A DNA stretch of 64,000 nucleotides from Ectothiorhodospira mobilis (GTDB taxonomy: Bacteria > Pseudomonadota > Gammaproteobacteria > Ectothiorhodospirales > Ectothiorhodospiraceae): contig NZ_FOUO01000010.1 of assembly GCF_900114895.1 (NCBI RefSeq), forward strand, positions 1-64,000. The letters are read 5' to 3'. Made by a program: the position numbers and the translations under genes. The notes below the pieces were generated by a model. That model ran no database searches. It saw nothing but the letters and a program-made list of their open reading frames with translations, and was not told the DNA's origin. Below are positions 26,420 through 34,131 of the stretch, piece after piece (position 1 is the stretch's first letter; every line of letters starts with the position of its first letter).

Positions 26420-27271
26420 ATGAATAAGGTGATTGCCTGCATCGACGGCTCGCGGTCGTCGGTTTCCGTCTGCGACCATGCCGCCTGGGCCAGCCGGCGC
26501 ATGGACGCACCCCTCACGTTCCTGCACGTGATCCACAATCCCCATGCCGAGGGCCAGGGGGACCTGAGCGGCAACCTGAGCCTGGGGGGGCGGGAGGCCC
26601 TGCTGGCGAAGATGGTGGAGACGGAGGAACAGCGCGGCCGCCTCCTGCGGGAGCAGGGGCGGGCCATCCTCAACGACGCCGTGGAACGGGTGCGGGATCA
26701 GGGTATCGGGGATCCCGGCAGCCTGCTGCGCAACGGCACCGTGGTGGAGGCGGTGAGCGAGATCCAGGGGGAGGCCCGCCTGGTGGTGGTGGGCAAACAG
26801 GGCCGGGACGGGGACATGCATGCCCGGCATGTGGGTTCCCATCTGGAGAGCCTGATCCGCACCCTGGATCGCGGCGTGCTGGTCTGCCCCCTGGAGTACC
26901 GCGAGCCGAAACGCTTCCTCATCGCCTACGATGGCAGCGCCACCGCCCACAAAGTGGTGGAGAAGGTGGCGGAGAGCCCGTTGCTGCAGGGCCTGGAGAC
27001 CCATTTGCTGCTGGTGGGGGAGGACACCCCGGACAACCGGTCCCGCGTGGAGAACGCCCGCAACGCCCTGGGGCAGAAGGGGTTCGCGGTGCAGACCGCC
27101 ATCCGTGCGGGGGATGTGGTGGACACGGTGTGCGCCTACTCGAAGGAGGCGGATATCCACCTGCTGGCCATGGGGGCCTACGGCCACTCCCGCCTGCGGC
27201 GCTGGTTCGTGGGCAGCACCACCACGCAGATGATCATGAAGGCCCCCATCCCGCTGCTGGTCCTGCGCTAG
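26420..27271 (+). CDS. tandem universal stress protein (two Usp domains)
   Basis: The 283-aa protein has two Usp folds (about 1-150 and 155-283). Each has a nucleotide-binding loop of the G-x2-G-x9-G-S/T type: GKQGRDGDMHARHVGS in the first and GAYGHSRLRRWFVGST in the second. It begins with NKVIACIDGSRSS, the usual first strand and Asp. ATP binding is predicted. Pairing with SulP suggests it gates or stabilises the transporter, which is inference from neighbourhood. A strong terminator follows. Confidence 0.9.
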   Translation: MNKVIACIDGSRSSVSVCDHAAWASRRMDAPLTFLHVIHNPHAEGQGDLSGNLSLGGREALLAKMVETEEQRGRLLREQGRAILNDAVERVRDQGIGDPGSLLRNGTVVEAVSEIQGEARLVVVGKQGRDGDMHARHVGSHLESLIRTLDRGVLVCPLEYREPKRFLIAYDGSATAHKVVEKVAESPLLQGLETHLLLVGEDTPDNRSRVENARNALGQKGFAVQTAIRAGDVVDTVCAYSKEADIHLLAMGAYGHSRLRRWFVGSTTTQMIMKAPIPLLVLR

Positions 27272-27300
27272 ACCCCGGGAAGGGTAGCCCCGGAAAAGGA

Positions 27301-27333
27301 AAGGCCCCCGTCCGGCAAGGGCGGGGGCCTTTT
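27301..27333 (+). terminator. rho-independent terminator of sulP-usp
   Basis: AAGGCCCCCG (27301-27310) pairs with CGGGGGCCTT (27322-27331) and is followed by TT. It ends the plus-strand unit 30 bp after the usp stop. The A-run before the stem (27296-27302) may also help terminate the minus-strand feo operon. Confidence 0.85.
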
Positions 27334-27376
27334 GTGTGTGTGGGGGCAATGCCTCCGCCCGGTCCGGAGGGAGGGC

Positions 27377-27655
27377 CTAGCCGTGGGCCCGGCGCAGGTC
27401 CATGAGGGGCTGTGCCCCTTCGGGGATCGTCGCCCCCTCGGCGATCTCGTAGAGTTCCGGCGCCTGCTGATTGCAGTAGCTGCAGCCTGCGCCGCAGATC
27501 GTGCCCGGGGGCAGCCGGCGCACCCGACCCTTGCGTTCCAGGGTGGCCAGCATGGCCCGCAGGGCCTCGGGCTCGGCGTGGAAGTGGTGCTGCATGTCCA
27601 GCAGGGAGGCCCGGCGGCGGCTGCGCAGGTAGTCCAGCAGTTGAGAGAGGATCAT
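27377..27655 (-). CDS. feoC: FeoC-like Fe-S winged-helix protein
   Basis: The 92-aa protein has a winged helix at 1-55 (MILSQLLDYLRSRRRASLLD) and then a cysteine cluster (CGAGCSYCN), in the place where FeoC binds a 4Fe-4S cluster. It overlaps feoB by ATGA and ends the feo operon. FeoC is thought to sense iron or oxygen and protect FeoB. Confidence 0.85.
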   Translation of the reverse strand: MILSQLLDYLRSRRRASLLDMQHHFHAEPEALRAMLATLERKGRVRRLPPGTICGAGCSYCNQQAPELYEIAEGATIPEGAQPLMDLRRAHG

Positions 27656-30009
27656 GCCCCGCCCCCTTCCGCCACGGCGGCGGATCGGGCGCCGATGCGC
27701 CGGCCCTGGCGGCTGCCCCACCAGCGCAGCAGGAGGATGAAGACCGCGAACCCGGCCAGCAGGCCGCCGATCCACCCGGCCGAGGAGGCCGGATGGCGGG
27801 CGAAGGTGGCCGCCTGGTAGAAGACCGTGGCGGTGATATAGGCCAGGCCCGTGGTCCACAGGGCCACGAAGGCGGTCCAGCGCAGGTTGGTCTCCCGGAA
27901 CACGGCCGCCAGGGCGGCGGTGCAGGGGAAGTAGAGCAGGATGAACAGCAGGTAGGCAAAGGCCCCGGCGGTGCCGTCGAAGCGCTGCACCATGGCCCCG
28001 AAGGTGCCGGTGGTGACGCCCAGCTCTGCCGCGGCGGTCTCGGTGTCGCCCACCTCGCCCACGCTCAGGCCCATGGGATCCCCCCAGGTGCCCACGGCAT
28101 CCCCCAGGTTGGCGGGGATGGTGGCGAAGGCCTCGCCCAGGCCATCCCAGAGGCGGAACCCGGATTCCTCGGCCACCTCCAGGCCGGCCTCCCGGGCATC
28201 CTGCTCGGCCAGGGTGCTGTAGAGGGAGTCCAGGGTCCCCACCACCGCTTCCTTGGCCAGCACGCCGGTGAAGATGCCCACGGTGGCGGGCCAGTTCTCT
28301 TCGTCCAGCCCCATGGGGCCAAAGGCCGGGGCGATGCCCTGGCCCACCTGGCTGAGCACCGACTGGTCGGTGTTCTCGTGGCCGAATTCACCGTCCGTGC
28401 CCAGGGCGTTGAGGAAGTTGAGCACCAGCACCATGGGCACGATGATCATGCCCGCCCGCAGGATGAACCCCCGGGTGCGCTCCCAGGTGCGCAGGGTCAC
28501 GCCCTTGAGGGTGGGCAGGTGGTAGGGGGGCAGTTCCATGACAAAGGGCATGCTCTGGCCCCGCAGCAGGGTCTTTTTCATGATCAGCCCGGTGAGCACG
28601 GCCGCGGCGATGCCGATGAGATACAGGCCGAAGACCATGTTCTGACCCGCCACCGGGAAGAAGGCGGCGGCGAACAGGGCATACACCGGAAGGCGTGCGC
28701 CACAGGACATGAACGGCGCCATGAGGATGGTCATGAGCCGGTCCCGGGGCTGCTCCAGGGTACGCGTGGCCATGATGGCCGGCACGTTGCAGCCAAAGCC
28801 CACGATCAGCGGCACGAAGGACTTGCCCGGCAGGCCCACGGCCCGCATGGCCCGGTCCATGACGAAGGCGGCCCGGGCCATGTAGCCCGAGTCCTCCAGG
28901 AACGAGAGGAAGAGATACAGCGAGGCGATCACCGGGATGAAGGTGGCCACCACCTGGATGCCCCCGCCGATGCCGTCGGCCAGGACCACGGTGAGCCAGT
29001 CGGGGGCGCCCATGCCCTGCATCAGGGTGCCCAGGCCGTCCACCAGCAGGGTGCCGGTGAACAGATCGAAGAAGTCGATGAAGGCGCCGCCGATGTTGAT
29101 GGTGAACATGAACATCAGATACATGGCCCCCAGGAAGATGGGGATGCCCAGGGCGCGGTTGAGCAGGATTCGGTCGATGCGGTCCGAGAGGCTGCGGGTG
29201 GCCTCGCCCTTGCGCTTCACCGCCTCCTCCGTCACCTGGTGGGCGAAGCCGTAGCGGCCGTCCGCCAGGAGGATGTCCACGTCCTCCCCGAGGCCGTCCC
29301 GCAGGCGTTCCAGGTGCTCCGGACTCACGGCGTCCCGGGCCAGGCGCAGGGCCAGATCATCCCCCTCCAGGGCCCGGGAGGCGAGCCAGCGGGGATCGGC
29401 CCCGGCGCGTTTCGCCGTGGCTTCCAGGTCCGGCAGCAGGTCGTCGATGGCCTGTTCCAGGGCGGTGTCATAGGGGATGCGGACGTCGGAGACGGGATGG
29501 CTGCGGGCCGCCGCTGCCAGGGCCTGCTTCAGGGCATCGATGCCCTCCCGCTTGGAGGCCACCAGGGGGATCACCGGGCAGCCCAGGCGCTTGGACAGGC
29601 GGTCCACGTCGATGCGCATGCCGGCGTCCTTGGCCGCGTCCATCATATTCAGGGCCACCACCGCGGGCCGGCGCATCTCCAGAAGCTGCGTGGTGAGATA
29701 GAGATTGCGCTCCAGATTGGAGGCGTCCACGATGTTGACGATCAGGTCCGCCTCGCCGCCGTGCACGTAGTCCCGGGCGATCTTCTCGTCCAGGGAGACA
29801 TCCTCGCTGGTCACGTCCAGGGCGTAGGTGCCCGGCAGGTCGACGATCTCGTACTCGGCCCCCTCATAACGGTAATGGCCGATCTTGCGTTCGACGGTGA
29901 CCCCGGGCCAGTTGCCCACCCGCTGCTTGGAGCCGGTGAGGGCGTTGAACAGGGTGGTCTTGCCGCAATTGGGGTTGCCCACCACCCCGATGACGAATCT
30001 CTCGGACAT
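27652..30009 (-). CDS. feoB: FeoB ferrous iron transporter
   Basis: The 785-aa protein has an N-terminal G domain with G1 GNPNCGKTTLFNAL, G3 DLPGTY and G4 NMMD, a helical GDI spacer, and then a membrane region with two gate motifs (GCNVPAIMATRTLE and GFGC before it; CGARLPVYALFAAAFF). It imports Fe(II) across the inner membrane. It lies 1 bp after feoA and is coupled to feoC. Confidence 0.97.
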   Translation of the reverse strand: MSERFVIGVVGNPNCGKTTLFNALTGSKQRVGNWPGVTVERKIGHYRYEGAEYEIVDLPGTYALDVTSEDVSLDEKIARDYVHGGEADLIVNIVDASNLERNLYLTTQLLEMRRPAVVALNMMDAAKDAGMRIDVDRLSKRLGCPVIPLVASKREGIDALKQALAAAARSHPVSDVRIPYDTALEQAIDDLLPDLEATAKRAGADPRWLASRALEGDDLALRLARDAVSPEHLERLRDGLGEDVDILLADGRYGFAHQVTEEAVKRKGEATRSLSDRIDRILLNRALGIPIFLGAMYLMFMFTINIGGAFIDFFDLFTGTLLVDGLGTLMQGMGAPDWLTVVLADGIGGGIQVVATFIPVIASLYLFLSFLEDSGYMARAAFVMDRAMRAVGLPGKSFVPLIVGFGCNVPAIMATRTLEQPRDRLMTILMAPFMSCGARLPVYALFAAAFFPVAGQNMVFGLYLIGIAAAVLTGLIMKKTLLRGQSMPFVMELPPYHLPTLKGVTLRTWERTRGFILRAGMIIVPMVLVLNFLNALGTDGEFGHENTDQSVLSQVGQGIAPAFGPMGLDEENWPATVGIFTGVLAKEAVVGTLDSLYSTLAEQDAREAGLEVAEESGFRLWDGLGEAFATIPANLGDAVGTWGDPMGLSVGEVGDTETAAAELGVTTGTFGAMVQRFDGTAGAFAYLLFILLYFPCTAALAAVFRETNLRWTAFVALWTTGLAYITATVFYQAATFARHPASSAGWIGGLLAGFAVFILLLRWWGSRQGRRIGARSAAVAEGGGA

Positions 30010-30237
30010 TTACCGTTTCTCCACTTGCAGGGCGTCGGCCTCGTCGCGGCGCAGGCTCAGCTTGAAACCGCGGACCTGGATCTCCACCGGGTCGCCCATG
30101 GGGGCGATGCGGGTGATGCGAAACTCCGTCCCCGGGGTGAGCCCCATGGACAGGAGTTTGCGGCGATAGGCGCGGGCGGATGGGGTGTAGCCGGCGACGG
30201 CGCCGGTCTCGCCGACACTGAGTTCCTTCAATGTCAT
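30010..30237 (-). CDS. feoA: FeoA (second copy), SH3-like
   Basis: The 75-aa protein has the FeoA fold: TLKELSVGETGAVAGY, KLLSMGLTPGTEFRITR, and a closing GFKLSLRRDEADAL. It overlaps the first feoA by ATGA and lies directly before feoB. FeoA binds FeoB and supports uptake. The open frame extends further left in codon space but overlaps the other feoA. Confidence 0.93.
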   Translation of the reverse strand: MTLKELSVGETGAVAGYTPSARAYRRKLLSMGLTPGTEFRITRIAPMGDPVEIQVRGFKLSLRRDEADALQVEKR

Positions 30238-30533
30238 GCCCGGGCCTCCGCGGCGCAGGCGTTCAGATCCGTGTCGTTGCAGGCGGAGGGCATCTTGGCC
30301 GGCACCACCAGGATCTTCATGGCCATGCCCGCGCCGATGGCGATGCGGGCCTGGTCCCGGGAAACCACCAGGGCGTTGCCCTGGCGCTGTACCACCCGCA
30401 GTTCGCTGCCGATGTGGATGCCCAGCTCCGTGAGCCGGCGGTCCAGATTGCGTCCGGCCCGAAGCGCCACAACGCGCACGGTCTCGTCTTCCTGCGCCAT
30501 GGTGAGGGCGTAGCCCTTGGATTGCTGGTTCAT
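30234..30533 (-). CDS. feoA: FeoA-like protein (first copy)
   Basis: The 99-aa protein has a Shine-Dalgarno GGAGG 7 bp before ATG 30533. The core (VRVVALRAGRNLDRRLTELG, then HIGSELRVVQRQGNALVVS) is FeoA-like. The C-terminal 25 residues extend past the SH3 domain and contain two Cys (ACNDTDLNACAAE), not seen in the other copy. It is first in the operon, next to a palindromic operator candidate. Confidence 0.88.
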   Translation of the reverse strand: MNQQSKGYALTMAQEDETVRVVALRAGRNLDRRLTELGIHIGSELRVVQRQGNALVVSRDQARIAIGAGMAMKILVVPAKMPSACNDTDLNACAAEARA

Positions 30534-30585
30534 CTGTTACCTCCGGGTCATGTGGACCGATGAGATGCAAGATAATGCAATCGCG

Positions 30586-30608
30586 AACGATTGGCAATTG
30601 CAATCGTT
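30586..30608. promoter_or_regulatory. operator candidate upstream of feo operon
   Basis: AACGATTG (30586-30593) and CAATCGTT (30601-30608) form a perfect 8-bp inverted repeat in an AT-rich patch 53 bp before the first feoA start. GATAA-type hexamers flank it (30571-30576; TTATC at 30607-30611). An iron regulator such as Fur is the expected ligand for a feo operon, but the match to the Fur consensus is only partial. Confidence 0.45.
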
Positions 30609-30668
30609 ATCATCATTTTTTTCTATGAAATTCCCGAAAGAAATAGCAGATGGGGCTTTCCAGGGGAG

Positions 30669-31889
30669 TCAGCCGGTCCTGGGTTCCACGGCCGGCAGGC
30701 GCAGGCTGAACCCTGCGGCGAGGAGCACGAACACCAGTGCAACGGCAAGGCTGCCGGTGATGCCGATGGTCTGGTAGCTCAGTCCCGAGAGCACCGTGCC
30801 CAGCAGCCGGCCGGCGGCGTTGGCCGCGTAATAGAAGCCCACGTTCATGGAGGCCTTGTCGTTGCTGGAATAGCGCAGGATCAGGAAGGAGTGGGTCGCG
30901 GAGTTGATGGCGAAGATCACGCCGTAGCAGGCCAGCCCCAGGGTGATGACCCAGGCGGAGGTCAGCCCCAGGGAGAACGCCGCGAGGATCGCGCCCAGGG
31001 GGAGGATCAGGGCGAGGCTCCAGCCGATGGCGGTTCGCCCGCCGGGTCCGTCGTCGGCGGGGCCGGGCCCGTTGCGGTCCCGCTGGGCGCCGATCAGCCT
31101 GGGGGCGAGGGCCTGGACGATGCCGTAGCCCACCACCCACAGGGCCAGGTAGGCCCCCACCCAATGGAAATCCCAGCCCATGGAGACCAGGAACACCGGC
31201 AGGGCCACGACAAACCAGACATCCCGCGAGGCGAACAGGAATACGCGAGCCCCGGACAGCCAGTGGATGGCCGGCTCGCGGGCGAACATCTGGCCGAAAG
31301 CGGCTTTCTGGCGGATCGCGCCCATGCCGGCGGGCAGGGTGAGGGTCATGATAAAACCGATCCCCACCATGGCGGCCAGGGCCCCCATGGCCCCCTGGAA
31401 GCCCAGCCAGGCCAGCAGGAGACTGCCCAGGAAGAAGCCCGCCCCCTTGAGGGCGTTCTTGGAGCCGGTGATCCAGGCCACCCAGCGGAACAGCTGCGAG
31501 TTGCCCTGGCGGGCCACCATCTTCACACCGGCCTTGGCGGACATCTTGTTCAGGTCCTTGGCGACGCCGGAGAGGGCCTGGGCGGCCATGACCCAGGCCA
31601 CCGTCAGCCAGGCATCCGGTACGGTGAGCATGAGCAGGGCCAGGATCTGCAGGCCGGTGCCCAGCTGCATGGTGCGGTTGAGGCCGATGCGCGCCCCCAG
31701 CCAGCCGCCGACGAAATTGGTGACGATGCCGAAGAACTCGTAGAAGAGGAACAGCATCGCGATGGCGAAGGGCGTATACCCCAGCTGGTAGAAGTGCAGC
31801 ACCACCAGCATGCGGATCGCCCCGTCGGTGAGGGTGAACAGCCAGTAGTTGCCGGTGATGGTGAGGTACTGCCGCAGGACGCTGGACAT
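30669..31889 (-). CDS. arsJ: ArsJ-like MFS organoarsenical exporter
   Basis: The 406-aa, 12-helix MFS protein opens like ArsJ (YLTITGNYWLFTLTDGAIRM, then LVVLHFYQLGYTP) and continues with FEFFG-type YEFFGIVTNFVGGW. ArsJ exports 1-arseno-3-phosphoglycerate made by a dedicated GAPDH; no such GAPDH gene is next to it here. It is the last gene of the arsR operon, 18 bp after the thioredoxin-like gene. Confidence 0.85.
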   Translation of the reverse strand: MSSVLRQYLTITGNYWLFTLTDGAIRMLVVLHFYQLGYTPFAIAMLFLFYEFFGIVTNFVGGWLGARIGLNRTMQLGTGLQILALLMLTVPDAWLTVAWVMAAQALSGVAKDLNKMSAKAGVKMVARQGNSQLFRWVAWITGSKNALKGAGFFLGSLLLAWLGFQGAMGALAAMVGIGFIMTLTLPAGMGAIRQKAAFGQMFAREPAIHWLSGARVFLFASRDVWFVVALPVFLVSMGWDFHWVGAYLALWVVGYGIVQALAPRLIGAQRDRNGPGPADDGPGGRTAIGWSLALILPLGAILAAFSLGLTSAWVITLGLACYGVIFAINSATHSFLILRYSSNDKASMNVGFYYAANAAGRLLGTVLSGLSYQTIGITGSLAVALVFVLLAAGFSLRLPAVEPRTG

Positions 31890-31906
31890 GAGGGCTTCTT
31901 TGCGAC

Positions 31907-32146
31907 TTATTCCAGCCAGCCGAGCACGGTCTGGCGGTCGGGGATGGAGCCGGAATGCACCACGGTACCGTCGATGGCCACGGCCGGGGTCGACATGACC
32001 CCCATGGCGAGGATGTCGGCCATGTCCTCGACCTTGCGCAGATCCACCTCGACGCCCTGTTCCCGGGCCACGTGCTCAATCAGTTCGTGGGTGCGCTGGC
32101 AGCTGGCGCAGCCACTGCCCAGTACCTGGATCGTCTTCATCGTCAT
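31907..32146 (-). CDS. thioredoxin-like redox-active disulfide protein
   Basis: The 79-aa minimal thioredoxin fold has the active site GSGCASCQRTHELI (CxxC) and a cis-Pro (MSTPAVAIDG). It belongs to the small redox-active disulfide group (MTH895/TM0996 type). In arsenic and metal operons such proteins accompany the PF03773 permease encoded 6 bp upstream, perhaps handing over a thiol-bound substrate. Confidence 0.88.
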   Translation of the reverse strand: MTMKTIQVLGSGCASCQRTHELIEHVAREQGVEVDLRKVEDMADILAMGVMSTPAVAIDGTVVHSGSIPDRQTVLGWLE

Positions 32147-32152
32147 GCCTCC

Positions 32153-33109
32153 TCAGGCCATCAGGTTGAATGTCCATCCCACCAGGGTGAAGGCGATGGC
32201 CAGCACCCCGGCGAACAGGGCGAGGGCGGGCCAGCGGATCACCTTGCGCAGGATCAGGATCTCGGGCAGGGACAGGGCGGCCACGCTCATCATGAACGCC
32301 AGCGTCGTGCCCACGGCCGCGCCCTTGCCCAGCATGGCCTCGGCCACCGGGATGATGCCGGTGGCGTTGGCGTACAGCGGGATGCCCAGCAGCACGGCCC
32401 CGGGCACGGCCAGCCAGTCCCCCTGGGCGCCCAGGTAGGTGGTGACCCATTCCCCCGGCACGAAGCCGTGGAAGGCCGCGCCCACCGCGATGCCGATCAC
32501 CACCCATTTCCAGATGCGCCGCACGATGTCTTTGACCTCCGTGACGGCGAAGCGGTGCCGCCCCTTCCAGCCCTTGCCGGCGGCCGTCGGCTGCGCCTCG
32601 CCCATCTGGATCTTCCAGACGTAGTCCTCCACCCAGCGCTCGGTGCGCAACCATTCCATGGCCAGACCGCCGAACCAGGCCACCAGCACCCCGGCGGCCA
32701 CATACAGCAGCGCCAGTTCCCAGCCGAGGATGCCGATGAGGAGCACCACGGCGATCTCATTGATCATGGGACTCGCGATCAGGAAGGAGAAGGTCACCCC
32801 CAGGGGGATGCCGGCCTCGACGAAACCGATGAACAGCGGCACCGAGGAGCAGGAGCAGAATGGGGTCACCGCCCCCAGGGTGATGGCCAGCAGCCGTGCC
32901 AGCCAGCGGGGCTTGCCGCGCACGTAGGCACGTACCCGCTCGGGGCTCATCAGCGCCCGCAGCAGCCCCATGACGTAGATGACCACCACCAGCAGGGCGA
33001 AGATCTTCGCCGTGTCCATGACGAAGAAATGCAGCGCCTCGGCCAGGCGCTCCCCTTCGGTCAGTCCGAGGGCGCCGTAGACGATGGTGTCGGCCAGCCA
33101 GTGGAACAT
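32153..33109 (-). CDS. PF03773-family permease (ArsP-like)
   Basis: The 318-aa protein has eight or more hydrophobic helices. The family motif TPFCSCSSVPLFIGFVEAG, then PLGVTFSFLIASPMINE, contains the metal-binding Cys pair. A cytoplasmic loop separates two four-helix halves, and the second half repeats the motif pattern (GIPLYANATGIIPV). ArsP exports trivalent methyl- and aromatic arsenicals; related proteins export other metals. The ArsR regulator 4 bp upstream supports arsenic. Confidence 0.85.
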   Translation of the reverse strand: MFHWLADTIVYGALGLTEGERLAEALHFFVMDTAKIFALLVVVIYVMGLLRALMSPERVRAYVRGKPRWLARLLAITLGAVTPFCSCSSVPLFIGFVEAGIPLGVTFSFLIASPMINEIAVVLLIGILGWELALLYVAAGVLVAWFGGLAMEWLRTERWVEDYVWKIQMGEAQPTAAGKGWKGRHRFAVTEVKDIVRRIWKWVVIGIAVGAAFHGFVPGEWVTTYLGAQGDWLAVPGAVLLGIPLYANATGIIPVAEAMLGKGAAVGTTLAFMMSVAALSLPEILILRKVIRWPALALFAGVLAIAFTLVGWTFNLMA

Positions 33110-33113
33110 GGGA

Positions 33114-33476
33114 TCACTCCAGGGCTGTGCCGGTGGTCTCCCCGAGCCCGGAGGTAACGCTCATGTGCGTAAGCCGCAAGCGATCCTCCCGAAACGGGGA
33201 TTGCTCCCGGGCGGCGGCCAGCGTGGTTTCCAGGACCTGGTGCACCCAGGCGGGCAGATGGGGGGCCAGCTGGTAGTCCACCCATTGCGCGCGGCGTTCA
33301 CCCACGATCAGCCCCGCCTTGCGCAGGATGGCCAGGTGCCGGGAGATGCTGGGCTGATCCTCGTCCACGGCATGTTGCAGTTGGCAGACACACAGCCGGC
33401 CGTGCTCCGTCATCAGCAGGACCAGCCGCAGGCGGGTGTCATGGGAGAGGGCATGGAAGAGATCGCTTGGGGACAT
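33114..33476 (-). CDS. arsR: ArsR-family repressor with CVC metal site
   Basis: ATG 33476 gives 120 aa, the usual family length; ATG 33497 is also in frame. A winged helix (PSISRHLAILRKAGLIVGER) follows the metal-sensing LCVCQL segment, whose Cys-Val-Cys is the arsenite site of classical ArsR. It heads the operon arsR-permease-thioredoxin-arsJ and probably represses it from the inverted repeat just upstream. Confidence 0.88.
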   Translation of the reverse strand: MSPSDLFHALSHDTRLRLVLLMTEHGRLCVCQLQHAVDEDQPSISRHLAILRKAGLIVGERRAQWVDYQLAPHLPAWVHQVLETTLAAAREQSPFREDRLRLTHMSVTSGLGETTGTALE

Positions 33477-33481
33477 GACAT

Positions 33482-33524
33482 ATTCATCATTCTGCATATA
33501 AAGATCATCGCATATGCAATGAAT
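33482..33524. promoter_or_regulatory. candidate ArsR operator
   Basis: ATTCAT (33482-33487) and ATGAAT (33519-33524) bracket an AT-rich region with a GCATATGC palindrome (33510-33517), overlapping the possible upstream start of arsR. Such half-sites are usual for ArsR/SmtB repressors. The spacing is wide, so the exact operator is uncertain. Confidence 0.35.
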
Positions 33525-33833
33525 GCCATACAAGGGACGGATGGGAAAAAGGGGCGGATGGGGAATTCATGGCCCTGGGTGTGGCGGGGCAGCTCGGTGG
33601 GCATGCCCGCATGTGGGGGGGCTGTGGGGGAGGGGGGCGATCCCTGGGCCCGTCCGGAGGGGAGGGGTCCCGGCCCGGGAATGTCGGCAAGGGAGACGGA
33701 TGCCCTGGAGAGGTCGGGGCGCTGAGGCAGTGGGGATGGGGAGGACGCACCGGGGTGGAGGTCTGCGTGGGATGAGTGCATGACGCATCCCCGGAGGGGA
33801 GGTATTTGAACCGGTCCACCGTCTACCGGACAC

Positions 33834-33866
33834 AAAAAAGCCCGGAAGACCTTAGTCCGCCGGGCT
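33834..33866 (-). terminator. terminator of tRNA-Val
   Basis: AGCCCGG (33839-33845) pairs with CCGGGCT (33860-33866); on the minus strand a T-run (33834-33839) follows. It lies just 7 bp after the CCA end of the tRNA. Confidence 0.88.
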
Positions 33867-33873
33867 CTTGGTT

Positions 33874-33950
33874 TGGTAGGCGCGATTGGACTCGAACCAA
33901 CGACCCCCACCATGTCAAGGTGGTGCTCTAACCAGCTGAGCTACGCGCCT
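33874..33950 (-). tRNA. tRNA-Val (anticodon GAC)
   Basis: The 77-nt cloverleaf has acceptor AGGCGCG paired with CGCGCCT, then discriminator A and an encoded CCA (33874-33876). The anticodon stem CCACC/GGTGG holds the loop TTGACAT, so the anticodon is GAC and it reads GUC and GUU. The T arm is GTTGG-TTCGAGT-CCAAT. No other tRNA was seen in the window. Confidence 0.96.
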
Positions 33951-34131
33951 GTCGTGTTCGAAGTCACGTATTCTACAGTTTCCGGGGCGGGCGTCAACTG
34001 GACTCTGGCCGGTAGGGATGTCGTAGCGGGCCTAAGAGAAGACAGGGTGTCATTCATCCGTCACGGGTGGGCGGTATCTTGCGGGCACCCGCCTGGATTC
34101 AGGCGCCTTTGGTCTTACTGGATCCCGCCAC

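Noticed and set aside
24422-30513. Very long open frames antisense to sulP-usp (24422-27349) and to feoB (27412-30513)
   Set aside because: They mirror GC-rich real genes, have low-complexity His, Gly and Gln composition and no family match; the sense frames carry clear motifs.
33523-33833. Gly- and Pro-rich open frames beside the tRNA
   Set aside because: They overlap one another on both strands, lack motifs and reflect local GC richness.
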